Positions 8,693 through 16,071 of a stretch of DNA of 21,004 bases are shown in pieces. A program made the translations under genes and the position numbers. The notes below the pieces were generated by a model. It did no database searches, had not been told where the DNA came from, and was given only the letters and a program-made list of their open reading frames with translations. Position 1 is the first letter of the stretch. Each line of letters begins with the position of its first letter. Source of the stretch: an uncultured Candidatus Melainabacteria bacterium (GTDB taxonomy: Bacteria; Cyanobacteriota; Vampirovibrionia; Gastranaerophilales; Gastranaerophilaceae); the NCBI GenBank assembly GCA_937895785.1, contig CALBKW010000059.1, positions 1 through 21,004 of the forward strand. The letters run 5' to 3'.

Positions 8693-8721
8693 ATTATAAC
8701 CCAAATAAATTATTAAGTAAA
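8693..8721 (-). promoter_or_regulatory. Promoter of the YcxB-like gene
   Basis: On the minus strand TTTACT (8721-8716) and TATAAT (8698-8693) are separated by 17 bases. The expected start near 8686 leaves a leader with AAAAGGGA before the ATG at 8668. Confidence 0.7.
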
Positions 8722-8746
8722 AATTTTACACTCTATATGTTTAAAT

Positions 8747-8775
8747 TTGCCGAAAACTGGGAATAGTGTTATTAT
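8747..8775 (+). promoter_or_regulatory. Promoter of the methyltransferase gene
   Basis: TTGCCG (8747-8752) and TATTAT (8770-8775) are separated by 17 bases. The expected start near 8782 rules out the TTG at 8747 as a start codon and removes the purine-rich stretch that would serve the ATG at 8792. The ATG at 8813 is therefore favoured. Confidence 0.7.
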
Positions 8776-8812
8776 AGAGGAAGCAATTTACATGATAAGA
8801 GGAGATTCACGG

Positions 8813-9616
8813 ATGAAGCTGAAAACGTTATGGAATAAATTTATCGTTGAAACTGTTGGACCATACAGCACGGGTCTACAGCTTGAAAAAAAATTTGGGC
8901 TAGAATCTGCTGCAGTATTGAATCATATCTATAAAAACAAACCTACAGGTGAAAATGCACTTGGGGTATGGCTTGACAAAAAGTTTGTAACTAACGCTAT
9001 TTGGGATGCAATAAGACGACGTAAAGCAAATATTGCTGATGCCCTTAATGAAACCTTACATGTATTTTTTGACAAGCGTGCTTATTCAACTGTAAAAATT
9101 TGTGATTTGGCATGTGGATATAGCAATTATTTAGTTGAAAATTTAAAACATTATAATAACGATAGACTAGAAATTGAATTTATTGATAAGGATATCAAAT
9201 CTCAATATGAATTAAGAGAGCCTCTTCGCGCATTTAAAAATGTAAAAACTTCATTTCGTCGTAGTGATATCACAAACGACAGAACCTACGATTTTGTAGG
9301 CGCCCCTGATATTATGATTTTATCTGGATACTTTGATACAATCTGCAAAGATGAGGTACAAATTGAGTATATTCTAAGACAAGTTTATAACTCATTAAAT
9401 CCTGAAGGATACTTCATTTTTACAACGCAAAACACTGATTATAATATCAAAACAGTTGATGAACTTTTTGAAGACTACTCAAACAAAAAAGTTCAAAAAG
9501 AAGAAAAAGATATTGATAAAATCAGAAACATGGCAGAAATTGCAGGTTTCCAAATTTTGAGCGAAAAAATTGACAGCGAAAATCGTTACTGTGTTTATGT
9601 CGCAACAAAAGCTTAG
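8813..9616 (+). CDS. Class I SAM-dependent methyltransferase
   Basis: The protein has 267 residues from the ATG at 8813, which has GGAG eight bases upstream; an in-frame ATG at 8792 is possible but poorly placed for the promoter. Residues about 1-95 form a helical lead-in ending in AIWDAIRRRKANIADALNET. The Rossmann core follows: motif I KICDLACGYSNYLVENL, the acidic ribose-binding strand IEFIDKD, DIMILSGYFDTI as motif IV, and LNPEGYFIFTTQNTDY near the end. The IRxRKxN helix immediately before an xDxACGxxxY motif resembles the putative methyltransferase family Methyltransf_20 (PF12147). The acceptor is unknown and nothing nearby suggests one. The last four bases overlap the convergent thioredoxin-like gene. 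Confidence 0.82.
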   Translation: MKLKTLWNKFIVETVGPYSTGLQLEKKFGLESAAVLNHIYKNKPTGENALGVWLDKKFVTNAIWDAIRRRKANIADALNETLHVFFDKRAYSTVKICDLACGYSNYLVENLKHYNNDRLEIEFIDKDIKSQYELREPLRAFKNVKTSFRRSDITNDRTYDFVGAPDIMILSGYFDTICKDEVQIEYILRQVYNSLNPEGYFIFTTQNTDYNIKTVDELFEDYSNKKVQKEEKDIDKIRNMAEIAGFQILSEKIDSENRYCVYVATKA

Positions 9617-9915
9617 TTAGTAATATGCTTGTTTAATCTGTCCATAAGGTCAAATTTTGAATGTAGCCCTAAAAATCGGTCAACCTCTTTGCCCTCTTTG
9701 AATAAAATAAAAGTCGGTAATGAACTTATGCTGAACTTTTGTGCAATGTTTCTATTGTCATCAGTATCAACCTTGCCAATCCAGATTTTATCTAACTCTT
9801 CTAAGATTGGCTCTTGCCTGTTGCAAAAACCACACCAAGGTGCATAAAACTCTACTAGTTTAAGACCTTTTTTAAGCTCATTGTCAAAATTTGTTATATC
9901 AAGTTCTTTAATCAT
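9613..9915 (-). CDS. Thioredoxin-like protein with a CGFC active site
   Basis: This is a single thioredoxin-fold domain of 100 residues without a signal peptide, so it is likely cytosolic. The redox site is YAPWCGFC (C28 and C31). The cis-proline lies in SSLPTFILF (P67), followed by the usual KEGKEVDRFLG turn. Classical thioredoxin has CGPC; the Phe in the third place of this motif should alter redox potential or partner choice, so it may be a specialised reductase or a dedicated partner of one protein. GGAGG lies upstream of the ATG. The upstream strand-mate is the HELGH protein, 77 bases away with no terminator seen between them, so co-transcription is possible. Confidence 0.9.
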   Translation of the reverse strand: MIKELDITNFDNELKKGLKLVEFYAPWCGFCNRQEPILEELDKIWIGKVDTDDNRNIAQKFSISSLPTFILFKEGKEVDRFLGLHSKFDLMDRLNKHITN

Positions 9916-9992
9916 TTTAATAAACCCTCCAGAAATACTATCGCAAGGTTTATAAAATTATTGTATTCGACAAGTGGATAAAGAATTTACAT

Positions 9993-11477
9993 TTAATTTA
10001 ATTTTTCAGCAACACTAGCAATTGTTTTTGGAAAATATTGTTGTAAATATTGAGAACGCATTGAAAATCTATCAACCGAATTATAAGTATTAAGCATTGC
10101 ATTTATTTCAGCAACTGCTTCTGCAAAACCACCATCTTTACCCTTATTACTTACATTTGATATAAAGTAATTTATATAATTTCGTTGAGTTTCAGGCATA
10201 TTTTTATTAAACATATCTCGTTCTTCGTTTAAAATATTTAACAAATCTTTGTCTTTACTAATTTTGGTATTTTCTGTAGCATCTTTGGTTTTAAAAGATG
10301 TCACATCATAATTTTTCATGTCTTTTGCATGCCCTAATTCATGAACAAAAGTATATAAATTATCACAAGTTGTAACTTCTTTATTTGCAGGATTAAAGAA
10401 TGAAGCCCCTAAATCATCTGGAGTCGTAAAAATCCTTTTAACATTTTCGGACATTGAAATAAGTTCATCACCCTTAACTTGCTTTAATATATTTAATAAC
10501 GCTTTTGTATCACCCATTAAATACGTATTCAATTCAGTTTTATTTTCTTTATTTGTCAGTAAATCTTTTATTTTTAATTTTCTTTCGTCAACGTTAATTT
10601 CATAACTCTTATCATTTTCTGAAGAGATAAATTTATTTTCAGAAATCACATCAAAAAATTGCTCTTTATTCATCAAAACTTTACCATTTTTGTCAGTAAT
10701 TTGATATTTTGAAACCTTATTACCTTGAGGATCATTCAGATATTCGAACTTTGTTTTTGTGCCATCGAAAGATTCATAATTCTTACGCACCATAACAACA
10801 CCATTTGGGGAAATTTTACCCTCGCTTATATTCTTTACTTCTCCGTTAGAGTAAACTCTTTTTGTATTCATAACACCTTTTACAGGAGATTGTTCTGAAC
10901 TTTCTTTATATACAATATTTCCTTTATTATCTTTTTTAATAATTAACTCACTTACAGGTATCGACCAATTTTTAAATAATTGATTTTGAGTTTTTGCAAT
11001 AATGTTATTCTTAAAATCTTTTGTCTTTTTTACTTCGTATGTGTTTTTATTTTTCTTTTGAATTTGTGAAATTTCAACAGCTTCTAAATTAAAATCTTTA
11101 TCGTATATCTCTGTGCGCTTTGCTCCATCTTTTAATTCCGCATTTAATGTAATTGCAGAAGAGTCATATACATTTTTGTTAAACGAAATCTTTTTTAAAT
11201 CATTTCCACATATTTCTTGCATTGCAAAAATTTTTTTTGACAATTTATCTGCATCAAGTTTTTCATCAAAAATCCACATAAGATTAAATGCTATATCTTT
11301 AGGCTCAACTGCTGTTTTGGAAAGTATTTCTGCATTCTTGTATTTTATTGGATTTTTAGCCAAACGAGCCAAATCGCTTTCTTCAAATTTTGCCTTCATA
11401 TCATCAGAAATTGATACTTCAGAATGTTCAAAAGTATCATTCTTATGTTTCCTATAAGGATTTACGCAAGGTGGCAA
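9993..11477 (-). CDS. HELGH-motif putative zinc metallopeptidase, start uncertain
   Basis: The open frame of 494 residues is mostly hydrophilic and Lys-rich. A C-terminal domain carries TFVHELGHAKD (H379, E380, H383), the gluzincin-type zinc site, and a downstream FAEAVAE (E453/E457) is a candidate third ligand. The HELGHxxD pattern recalls anthrax-lethal-factor-like and Pro-Pro endopeptidases, but the match is short. Residues about 205-290 contain strand-turn units (YSNGEVKNIS, ISPNGVVMVR, ITDKNGKVLM). The long region before the protease domain is unknown. The only start at this end is a TTG at 11477 with no Shine-Dalgarno and an in-frame stop two codons upstream. The true N-terminus may lie in another frame (see 11452-11526). 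There is no signal peptide. The neighbours are a GNAT gene and a calpain-like protease. Confidence 0.75.
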   Translation of the reverse strand: MPPCVNPYRKHKNDTFEHSEVSISDDMKAKFEESDLARLAKNPIKYKNAEILSKTAVEPKDIAFNLMWIFDEKLDADKLSKKIFAMQEICGNDLKKISFNKNVYDSSAITLNAELKDGAKRTEIYDKDFNLEAVEISQIQKKNKNTYEVKKTKDFKNNIIAKTQNQLFKNWSIPVSELIIKKDNKGNIVYKESSEQSPVKGVMNTKRVYSNGEVKNISEGKISPNGVVMVRKNYESFDGTKTKFEYLNDPQGNKVSKYQITDKNGKVLMNKEQFFDVISENKFISSENDKSYEINVDERKLKIKDLLTNKENKTELNTYLMGDTKALLNILKQVKGDELISMSENVKRIFTTPDDLGASFFNPANKEVTTCDNLYTFVHELGHAKDMKNYDVTSFKTKDATENTKISKDKDLLNILNEERDMFNKNMPETQRNYINYFISNVSNKGKDGGFAEAVAEINAMLNTYNSVDRFSMRSQYLQQYFPKTIASVAEKLN

Positions 11478-11526
11478 TCTTTAAAGGTTTAATATTTGAG
11501 GTGAAAGTCGGCAATATGCTTAACAT
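11452..11526 (-). other. Short overlapping frame, possible original N-terminus of the HELGH protein
   Basis: A 24-codon frame starts at the ATG at 11526 (MLSILPTFTSNIKPLKIATL...) and ends at a TAG inside the first codons of the HELGH frame. Its PTFTSN segment recalls the Asn-Phe/Phe-Thr starts of other lineage proteins here. If one indel joined the two frames, this would supply the missing start region. No good Shine-Dalgarno is present, so this is inference. Confidence 0.35.
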
Positions 11527-11600
11527 AATCCATTAAAGAAACCTAAAAATAAAAATTGCTAAAATTTTACAGAATATAAATAAAGATTAAGAAATTATAC

Positions 11601-12038
11601 TTACTTTTTCATTTCAACATAAGGTAGGCGAGAAAACCCTGATTTTTCGTAAACATGAACTGCATGCAAATTTTCTTCTTCAACTTCTAAACGTAAAATA
11701 CAATCTTTATATTGAGTTTCAACATATTTTATAAAAGTTGGTATTATGCCATTACCACGATATTCCGTTTTTAAATATAAATCCTCAAGCCAAATACAAG
11801 GTTTTCCAAATTCTGTTGAAAAACTCTTTGCTAACATTGCATATCCAAGAATATTTTTATCATCAGTAAATACATATCCTTCCACAAAAGGAGAGTTTTG
11901 TACACAAGCATCAAAATCACGCTCAAAAATTTTATCACTACCATTTGTAAAAACGGCATCTGAAGAATAAAATTCTTTCATCATTGAAAGAATTTCAATC
12001 TTATCTGATAGAATAAATTTTCTTATACTATATTTCAT
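11601..12038 (-). CDS. GNAT family N-acetyltransferase
   Basis: This 145-residue protein has a single GNAT domain, transferring acetyl from acetyl-CoA to an unknown amine. The N-terminus shows the usual SIRKFILSDKIEILSMMKEF strand-helix. Acetyl-CoA-binding motif A reads IWLEDLYLKTEYRGNGI, with RGNG as the pyrophosphate-binding turn. Motif B is LEVEEENLHAVHVYEKSGF, ending in the typical YEKxGF. The gene starts six bases after the stop of the calpain-like gene on the same strand and has only a weak Shine-Dalgarno, so it is probably translated by coupling in a two-gene operon. Substrate cannot be predicted. Confidence 0.9.
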   Translation of the reverse strand: MKYSIRKFILSDKIEILSMMKEFYSSDAVFTNGSDKIFERDFDACVQNSPFVEGYVFTDDKNILGYAMLAKSFSTEFGKPCIWLEDLYLKTEYRGNGIIPTFIKYVETQYKDCILRLEVEEENLHAVHVYEKSGFSRLPYVEMKK

Positions 12039-12043
12039 AAGGA

Positions 12044-12943
12044 TTATTCACTTTTTTGACCAACATTACCCAATTCATTTGATTTATTAGTCACTTTAGT
12101 AATTCCTATAGCTTGTAAATCTCTAACAAATTGTCCATAAGATTTTTTAAATGGAGTGTCAGGCCGGTAAGAATCTAATAAAACAACTTCTTTTATATCG
12201 TCGCCTTTTTCATTCAAAATTACTTGCTGAACAGATACCGCATGATCAGTTGGTGTCGCTCCAGTATTATCTGTATAAATATATGTGGTTGCAAATCCTG
12301 CATTGTCTTCAGGATATTTGCCCATAGTTAATAAAATTGATTTGTAGTCGTCTTCACTATTTGTTTGGTGACCTTTTGTGCCTGTTAACAAATATTGCAA
12401 AGAATCTTTACCAGCTAAATCATTACCATTTATAGTACCTGAATTTAAATTTGTTTCTTCAAAATATTTTTCTGTTGCAACTTCTAGTAATAAAGCATCC
12501 GCATCACCGCTTGAGTAAGTACTATTATTTTGAGCCTTTTTAAACTCTTTTGCAGAAATAGTAATGTCCTTGTTTACACCTTTAAAATGTACGGTAAAAT
12601 TACCATCCTTATCTTGTGTAATAGCATTTTTTAATGCATCTTTTCCCCAATCTGTTTTTGCCATAGAGTTCATTTGAGCTAGTAACCAACAATCACCTGC
12701 ACTAGAGCCTTGTTTTCCACCCTGAATAATTCCGTCTGGGGTTGTTCGGATTCTTTGACGCTCAGCTTTAGCCTGTTCTTTTAGTGCTTGCTTTTCTTCT
12801 TTTGTTAACTTTGGCTTATCTTCTTTATCTTTAATTAAATCATTACCAAAAATACTTATATTTTCAGAAGAAGTCGCACTTGTAGCTGAACTTGAGATTG
12901 GTTGATTTGTATTAAAATTTATTGATGAAATATTACTAAACAT
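12044..12943 (-). CDS. Calpain-like cysteine protease (C2 family), lineage-specific
   Basis: The protein has 299 residues from the ATG at 12943, with AAGGA six bases upstream; 13 earlier in-frame codons have no ribosome site. It begins MFSNISSINFNTNQPISSS and then has a Ser/Thr-rich tail and a Lys/Glu-rich helix (about residues 47-65). The catalytic block QGSSAGDCWLLAQMNSMA follows, with Q78 and C85 matching the calpain oxyanion Gln and nucleophile. The His is H234 in PTDHAVSVQQV. At the place of the calpain Asn the sequence reads LLDSYRP, so Asp257 may replace Asn. One extra residue separates Gln and Cys compared with QGxxGDCW. No EF-hand or C2 domain is present. There is no signal peptide. 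It is probably the first gene of a pair with the GNAT gene. Confidence 0.82.
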   Translation of the reverse strand: MFSNISSINFNTNQPISSSATSATSSENISIFGNDLIKDKEDKPKLTKEEKQALKEQAKAERQRIRTTPDGIIQGGKQGSSAGDCWLLAQMNSMAKTDWGKDALKNAITQDKDGNFTVHFKGVNKDITISAKEFKKAQNNSTYSSGDADALLLEVATEKYFEETNLNSGTINGNDLAGKDSLQYLLTGTKGHQTNSEDDYKSILLTMGKYPEDNAGFATTYIYTDNTGATPTDHAVSVQQVILNEKGDDIKEVVLLDSYRPDTPFKKSYGQFVRDLQAIGITKVTNKSNELGNVGQKSE

Positions 12944-13027
12944 AGCTATCCTTAAATTTATTATATTAGATTTAAAAATCATAAAAATTATAATTGACAG
13001 ATTAATTGAAAATTATAACAATATTTA

Positions 13028-13057
13028 ACAAAAAAGCCTCAACGTAAGTTGAGGCTT
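13028..13057 (-). terminator. tRNA-Ser terminator
   Basis: A perfect ten-base-pair stem, AAGCCTCAAC (13034-13043) with GTTGAGGCTT (13048-13057), encloses a GTAA loop. A T-tract follows on the minus strand, directly after the tRNA gene. Confidence 0.95.
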
Positions 13058-13060
13058 AAA

Positions 13061-13151
13061 TGGAGGAAGAGGTGGGATTCGAACCCACGGTACGCTCGTC
13101 ACGTACGACGGTTTTCAAGACCGCTCCGATCAACCACTCTGGCACTCTTCC
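13061..13151 (-). tRNA. tRNA-Ser (anticodon UGA), CCA encoded
   Basis: The minus strand folds as a class II tRNA. The acceptor stem is GGAAGAG (13151-13145) with CTCTTCC (13071-13065). The anticodon loop is CTTGAAAA, giving anticodon TGA, and a long variable arm is built on GTACG/CGTAC. The T arm is GTGGG-TTCGAAT-CCCAC. The 3' CCA is encoded at 13063-13061. The base before it (13064) gives U at position 73, where bacterial tRNA-Ser usually has G. It reads UCA and, by wobble, other UCN serine codons. A strong terminator follows. Confidence 0.96.
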
Positions 13152-13187
13152 AGAAAAGTTTTCTTCCTTCGGTAAGATTATTTTATA

Positions 13188-13218
13188 ATAAAAAACTTTT
13201 TTTTGCAAGAAGTTTTTT
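13188..13218 (-). terminator. Terminator of atpD-atpC, overlapping the atpC stop
   Basis: AAAAACTT (13191-13198) pairs with AAGTTTTT (13210-13217), and the minus-strand reading ends in T-rich sequence. The upstream arm includes the last bases of the atpC stop codon. The stem is all A/T except one G-C pair, so strength is moderate. Confidence 0.6.
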
Positions 13219-13615
13219 AATTTTTATTTTTCATAGCTGCTTTTAAACGAGCCATTGCTCTAGCTAAAGCCGCTTCGGCACGTTTTGCATCTACTTGAGC
13301 TGTAACTTCTGCAAGTCTAGCTTGTGCTCTTGCTTTTGCTTGTTCAGCTCTTGCAACATCAATGTCATCTCCAAATTCACCAGCATTTGCCAAAATTATA
13401 GCATTACCATCCTTCAATTGGAAAATTCCACCCATTGTTGTAAATAACTTAACATCATTGTCTTTGACAATTTTTGTAACGCCAATGCCCAAAGATGCCA
13501 TGATCGGTTCATGACCTTCCAAAACACCGAACTCACCGTCAATACCTTTTAAATAAATTTCATTAACGTCTTCGTCAAAAACTATATTTTCATGTGTAAT
13601 TATTTTTAAATGCAT
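13217..13615 (-). CDS. atpC: ATP synthase epsilon subunit
   Basis: The protein is 132 residues, the normal length for the epsilon subunit of the F1 sector, which sits on the central stalk and regulates ATP hydrolysis. The N-terminal beta-sandwich shows GEFGVLEGHEPIMASLGIGV and TTMGGIFQLKDGNAIILAN. The C-terminal part is the two-helix hairpin (ARAEQAKARAQARLAEV onward), rich in Ala and Arg. It lies 24 bases after atpD on the same strand with AAAGGT upstream of the ATG. The beta-epsilon pair without other ATP synthase genes is the cyanobacterial and plastid arrangement. Confidence 0.95.
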   Translation of the reverse strand: MHLKIITHENIVFDEDVNEIYLKGIDGEFGVLEGHEPIMASLGIGVTKIVKDNDVKLFTTMGGIFQLKDGNAIILANAGEFGDDIDVARAEQAKARAQARLAEVTAQVDAKRAEAALARAMARLKAAMKNKN

Positions 13616-13639
13616 GATTTATATTTAACCTTTCGGAAA

Positions 13640-15046
13640 TTATTGTAAAGTCTTAGCTTTTTCAACAGCCTCTTCAATTGTACCAACCATATAGAAAGCT
13701 TGTTCAGGTAAGTCATCGTGTTTACCTTCAATAATTTCTTTAAAGCCTTTGATTGTATCTTCAATCTTAACGTATTTACCTTCAATACCGGAGAATTGTT
13801 CAGCAACGAAGAATGGTTGAGATAAGAATCTTTGAATTTTTCTTGCTCTGTTTACAGTTTCTTTATCTTCTTCTGACAATTCATCCATACCAAGAATTGC
13901 GATGATATCTTGTAATTCTTTATATTTTTGTAAGATTTCTAATACTTTTCTTGTTGTATCGTAGTGTTCTTCACCGATTACATTTGGGTCTAATACACGA
14001 GAGTTAGATGCCAATGGATCAACTGCAGGATAAATACCCAATGATGCAATTTGTCTTGACAATACTGTTGATGCATCTAAGTGAGAGAATGTTGTTGCTG
14101 GAGCTGGGTCAGTCAAGTCATCGGCTGGAACGTAAATAGCTTGAACAGATGTAATAGAACCATCTTTAGTTGATGTAATACGTTCTTGCAAATCACCCAT
14201 TTCATTAGCAAGCGTTGGTTGATAACCTACTGCTGAAGGCATACGTCCTAACAATGCTGATACTTCTGAACCTGCTTGTGTAAAACGGAAAATGTTATCA
14301 ATAAATAACAACACGTCTTGTTTTGAGAAATCTCTGAAGTATTCAGCAGCAGTAAGAGCTGATAAACCAACTCTCATTCTGGCTCCTGGTGGCTCATTCA
14401 TTTGACCATAAATCAAGCCTACTTTATCAAGTACGCCTGATTCTTTAAATTCATTCCAAAGGTCATTACCTTCACGAGTTCTTTCACCTACACCGCCGAA
14501 TACAGATACACCGTTGTGAGCCATCGCGATGTTGTGGATTAATTCTTGGATTAAAACGGTTTTACCTACACCAGCACCACCGAACAAGCCGATTTTACCA
14601 CCTTTTTGATAAGGTTGTAATAAGTCGATAGCTTTAATACCAGTTTCTAAAACTTCAATATTAGTATTTTGATCTACTAATTTTGGAGCTTCTCTGTGGA
14701 TAGGTAAATAATTTTCAGTTTTGATTTCACCTTGTTCATCAACTGGTTCACCAACTACATTCATAATTCTACCTAAAATTGGACTACCTACAGGAATTTT
14801 AATAGGTTCGCCTGTACTTTCAACCTTCATGCCTCTTTTTAGACCGTCAGTTGAAGCCATTGCAACTGTTCTTACTCTGTTAGAACCCAACATTTGTTGA
14901 ACCTCTGCAATAACGTAAGAACCGTCATCTTTATATATTTTTAAAGCATCATAAATGTTTGGTAATTCACCTTGTTGAAATTCAACGTCAATTACCGGCC
15001 CGATGATTTGGGTAATTAAACCTTCGTTTTTAGCCAAAACTTCCAT
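13640..15046 (-). CDS. atpD: ATP synthase beta subunit
   Basis: The catalytic beta subunit of F1 ATP synthase, 468 residues. The start at 15046 is chosen because AAAGGAGT precedes it; eleven upstream codons lack a ribosome site. The N-terminal barrel has ITQIIGPVIDVEF. Walker A is GGAGVGKT (156-163), followed by GVGERTREGNDL with the catalytic Glu. Walker B is the strand VLLFIDNIFRFTQAGSE. YVPADDLTDPAPATTFSHLDA and the DELSEED motif in the C-terminal helical region complete the signature. Upstream is the divergent kinase gene, not atpA/atpG, so this operon is split from the rest of the complex. Upstream sequence shows TACAAT as a possible -10 near 15070, with a poor -35. Confidence 0.98.
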   Translation of the reverse strand: MEVLAKNEGLITQIIGPVIDVEFQQGELPNIYDALKIYKDDGSYVIAEVQQMLGSNRVRTVAMASTDGLKRGMKVESTGEPIKIPVGSPILGRIMNVVGEPVDEQGEIKTENYLPIHREAPKLVDQNTNIEVLETGIKAIDLLQPYQKGGKIGLFGGAGVGKTVLIQELIHNIAMAHNGVSVFGGVGERTREGNDLWNEFKESGVLDKVGLIYGQMNEPPGARMRVGLSALTAAEYFRDFSKQDVLLFIDNIFRFTQAGSEVSALLGRMPSAVGYQPTLANEMGDLQERITSTKDGSITSVQAIYVPADDLTDPAPATTFSHLDASTVLSRQIASLGIYPAVDPLASNSRVLDPNVIGEEHYDTTRKVLEILQKYKELQDIIAILGMDELSEEDKETVNRARKIQRFLSQPFFVAEQFSGIEGKYVKIEDTIKGFKEIIEGKHDDLPEQAFYMVGTIEEAVEKAKTLQ

Positions 15047-15202
15047 TTTTACTCCTTTACTCATTAATATTGTAGTCATGTTACATCAAAGACAAAAATA
15101 TTTCAAACTCATTAAGATTTTGTAAAAAAATACTAGCAATTTTTTTTTCTTTGTTTTAGAATTGAAAAAAGTATTTTTAGACAGAAAATATTAGTTGGAC
15201 GT

Positions 15203-16063
15203 ATGATATACCCTTTATTGACAAAAGAATTAACTTCTTCGGATAAGTTATTAAAACCAGACTTATCACAAAAAAGTGGCAGGGAACTTCTTGCGTTTTA
15301 CCTTCAAACGAAAATCAAACAGTTGATTTCTTTTGATAAAAAATACGAAAGACCTGTGATTATAGAAGTACGCCCAAACTTCATATCAAATTTTGCAAAG
15401 CGCTTGATCAATACACCTGACAAGCGCCTTTTAATTGGTATTACAGGGGCTTCTGCTTCGGGTAAATCTACAATTTGCTCACAAATTCAACGAATCACTC
15501 AAGATTTAAAAATGCCTGTATCTATTTTAAGTACAGATAACTATTTTAAAGATATTTCTGTTTTAATCAACAAATTTGGCTCATTTGACAACCTAAGAGA
15601 TAGCGGTTATGATATCGACTCTCCAGACGGTTTCCAGCTTGACGTTTTGTATGATGATTTAGAAAACTTGTCATTAGGCAATGACATTATGTCGCCCAAA
15701 TACTTGCCAAACGGAACTGGAGTTTCTGTTCCAAAGGCTGTACCTGTAAAGGCTGAAAAGATTACAATAATTGAAGGAACAGCGACATTATTTGAAGGTA
15801 TTAAAGATATTTTTGATATAAAAATTTATGTGGAAGCTCAAGATGAATTGCGCAAAAAACGTTTTATGCAAAGAGCATCATCAGAACGCAACCAAGACCC
15901 AGAAAATGCGTTAAAGCATTGGAATTACTTGATTACAACAGGTGAAAAATACATTTTACCAACAAGAAAAGAAGCTGATATTGTAATTAACGGCGATGCT
16001 GACTTGGAATATATTTCGCAAATCATTGAATACTTGCACGTAATTACAAATTCATTTCAATAA
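15203..16063 (+). CDS. Uridine kinase/phosphoribulokinase-family protein
   Basis: This P-loop kinase has 286 residues. After an N-terminal helical extension of about 70 residues comes Walker A GITGASASGKST (79-90). LSTDNYFKD is next, the usual uridine kinase substrate Asp/Tyr region. IDSPDGFQLDVLYDDL then replaces the common DHPxAxD motif, and TIIEGTATLF serves as Walker B. A lid-like RKKRFMQRASSERNQD and a short C-terminal tail follow. Uridine kinase, phosphoribulokinase or an unassigned member are all possible, and the long N-terminal extension fits an atypical member. The ATG at 15203 has only a weak GGA nearby. A TATTAG eight bases upstream of the ATG could serve as a -10 for a nearly leaderless message. 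It is convergent with the prepilin gene eight bases away. Confidence 0.85.
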   Translation: MIYPLLTKELTSSDKLLKPDLSQKSGRELLAFYLQTKIKQLISFDKKYERPVIIEVRPNFISNFAKRLINTPDKRLLIGITGASASGKSTICSQIQRITQDLKMPVSILSTDNYFKDISVLINKFGSFDNLRDSGYDIDSPDGFQLDVLYDDLENLSLGNDIMSPKYLPNGTGVSVPKAVPVKAEKITIIEGTATLFEGIKDIFDIKIYVEAQDELRKKRFMQRASSERNQDPENALKHWNYLITTGEKYILPTRKEADIVINGDADLEYISQIIEYLHVITNSFQ

Positions 16064-16071
16064 GGTTTATC

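Noticed and set aside
8747..8812. Longer methyltransferase start at TTG 8747 or ATG 8792
   Set aside because: The TTG is part of the -35 box, and the ATG at 8792 would have its ribosome site at or before the predicted transcription start.
13049..13246. Plus-strand 65-codon frame over the tRNA region (KRWDSNPR...)
   Set aside because: This is the well-known false translation of the strand opposite a tRNA gene, with no ribosome site.
13606..13806. Minus-strand 66-codon frame over the atpD end
   Set aside because: It is an out-of-frame shadow within the atpD 3' end and the atpD-atpC gap.
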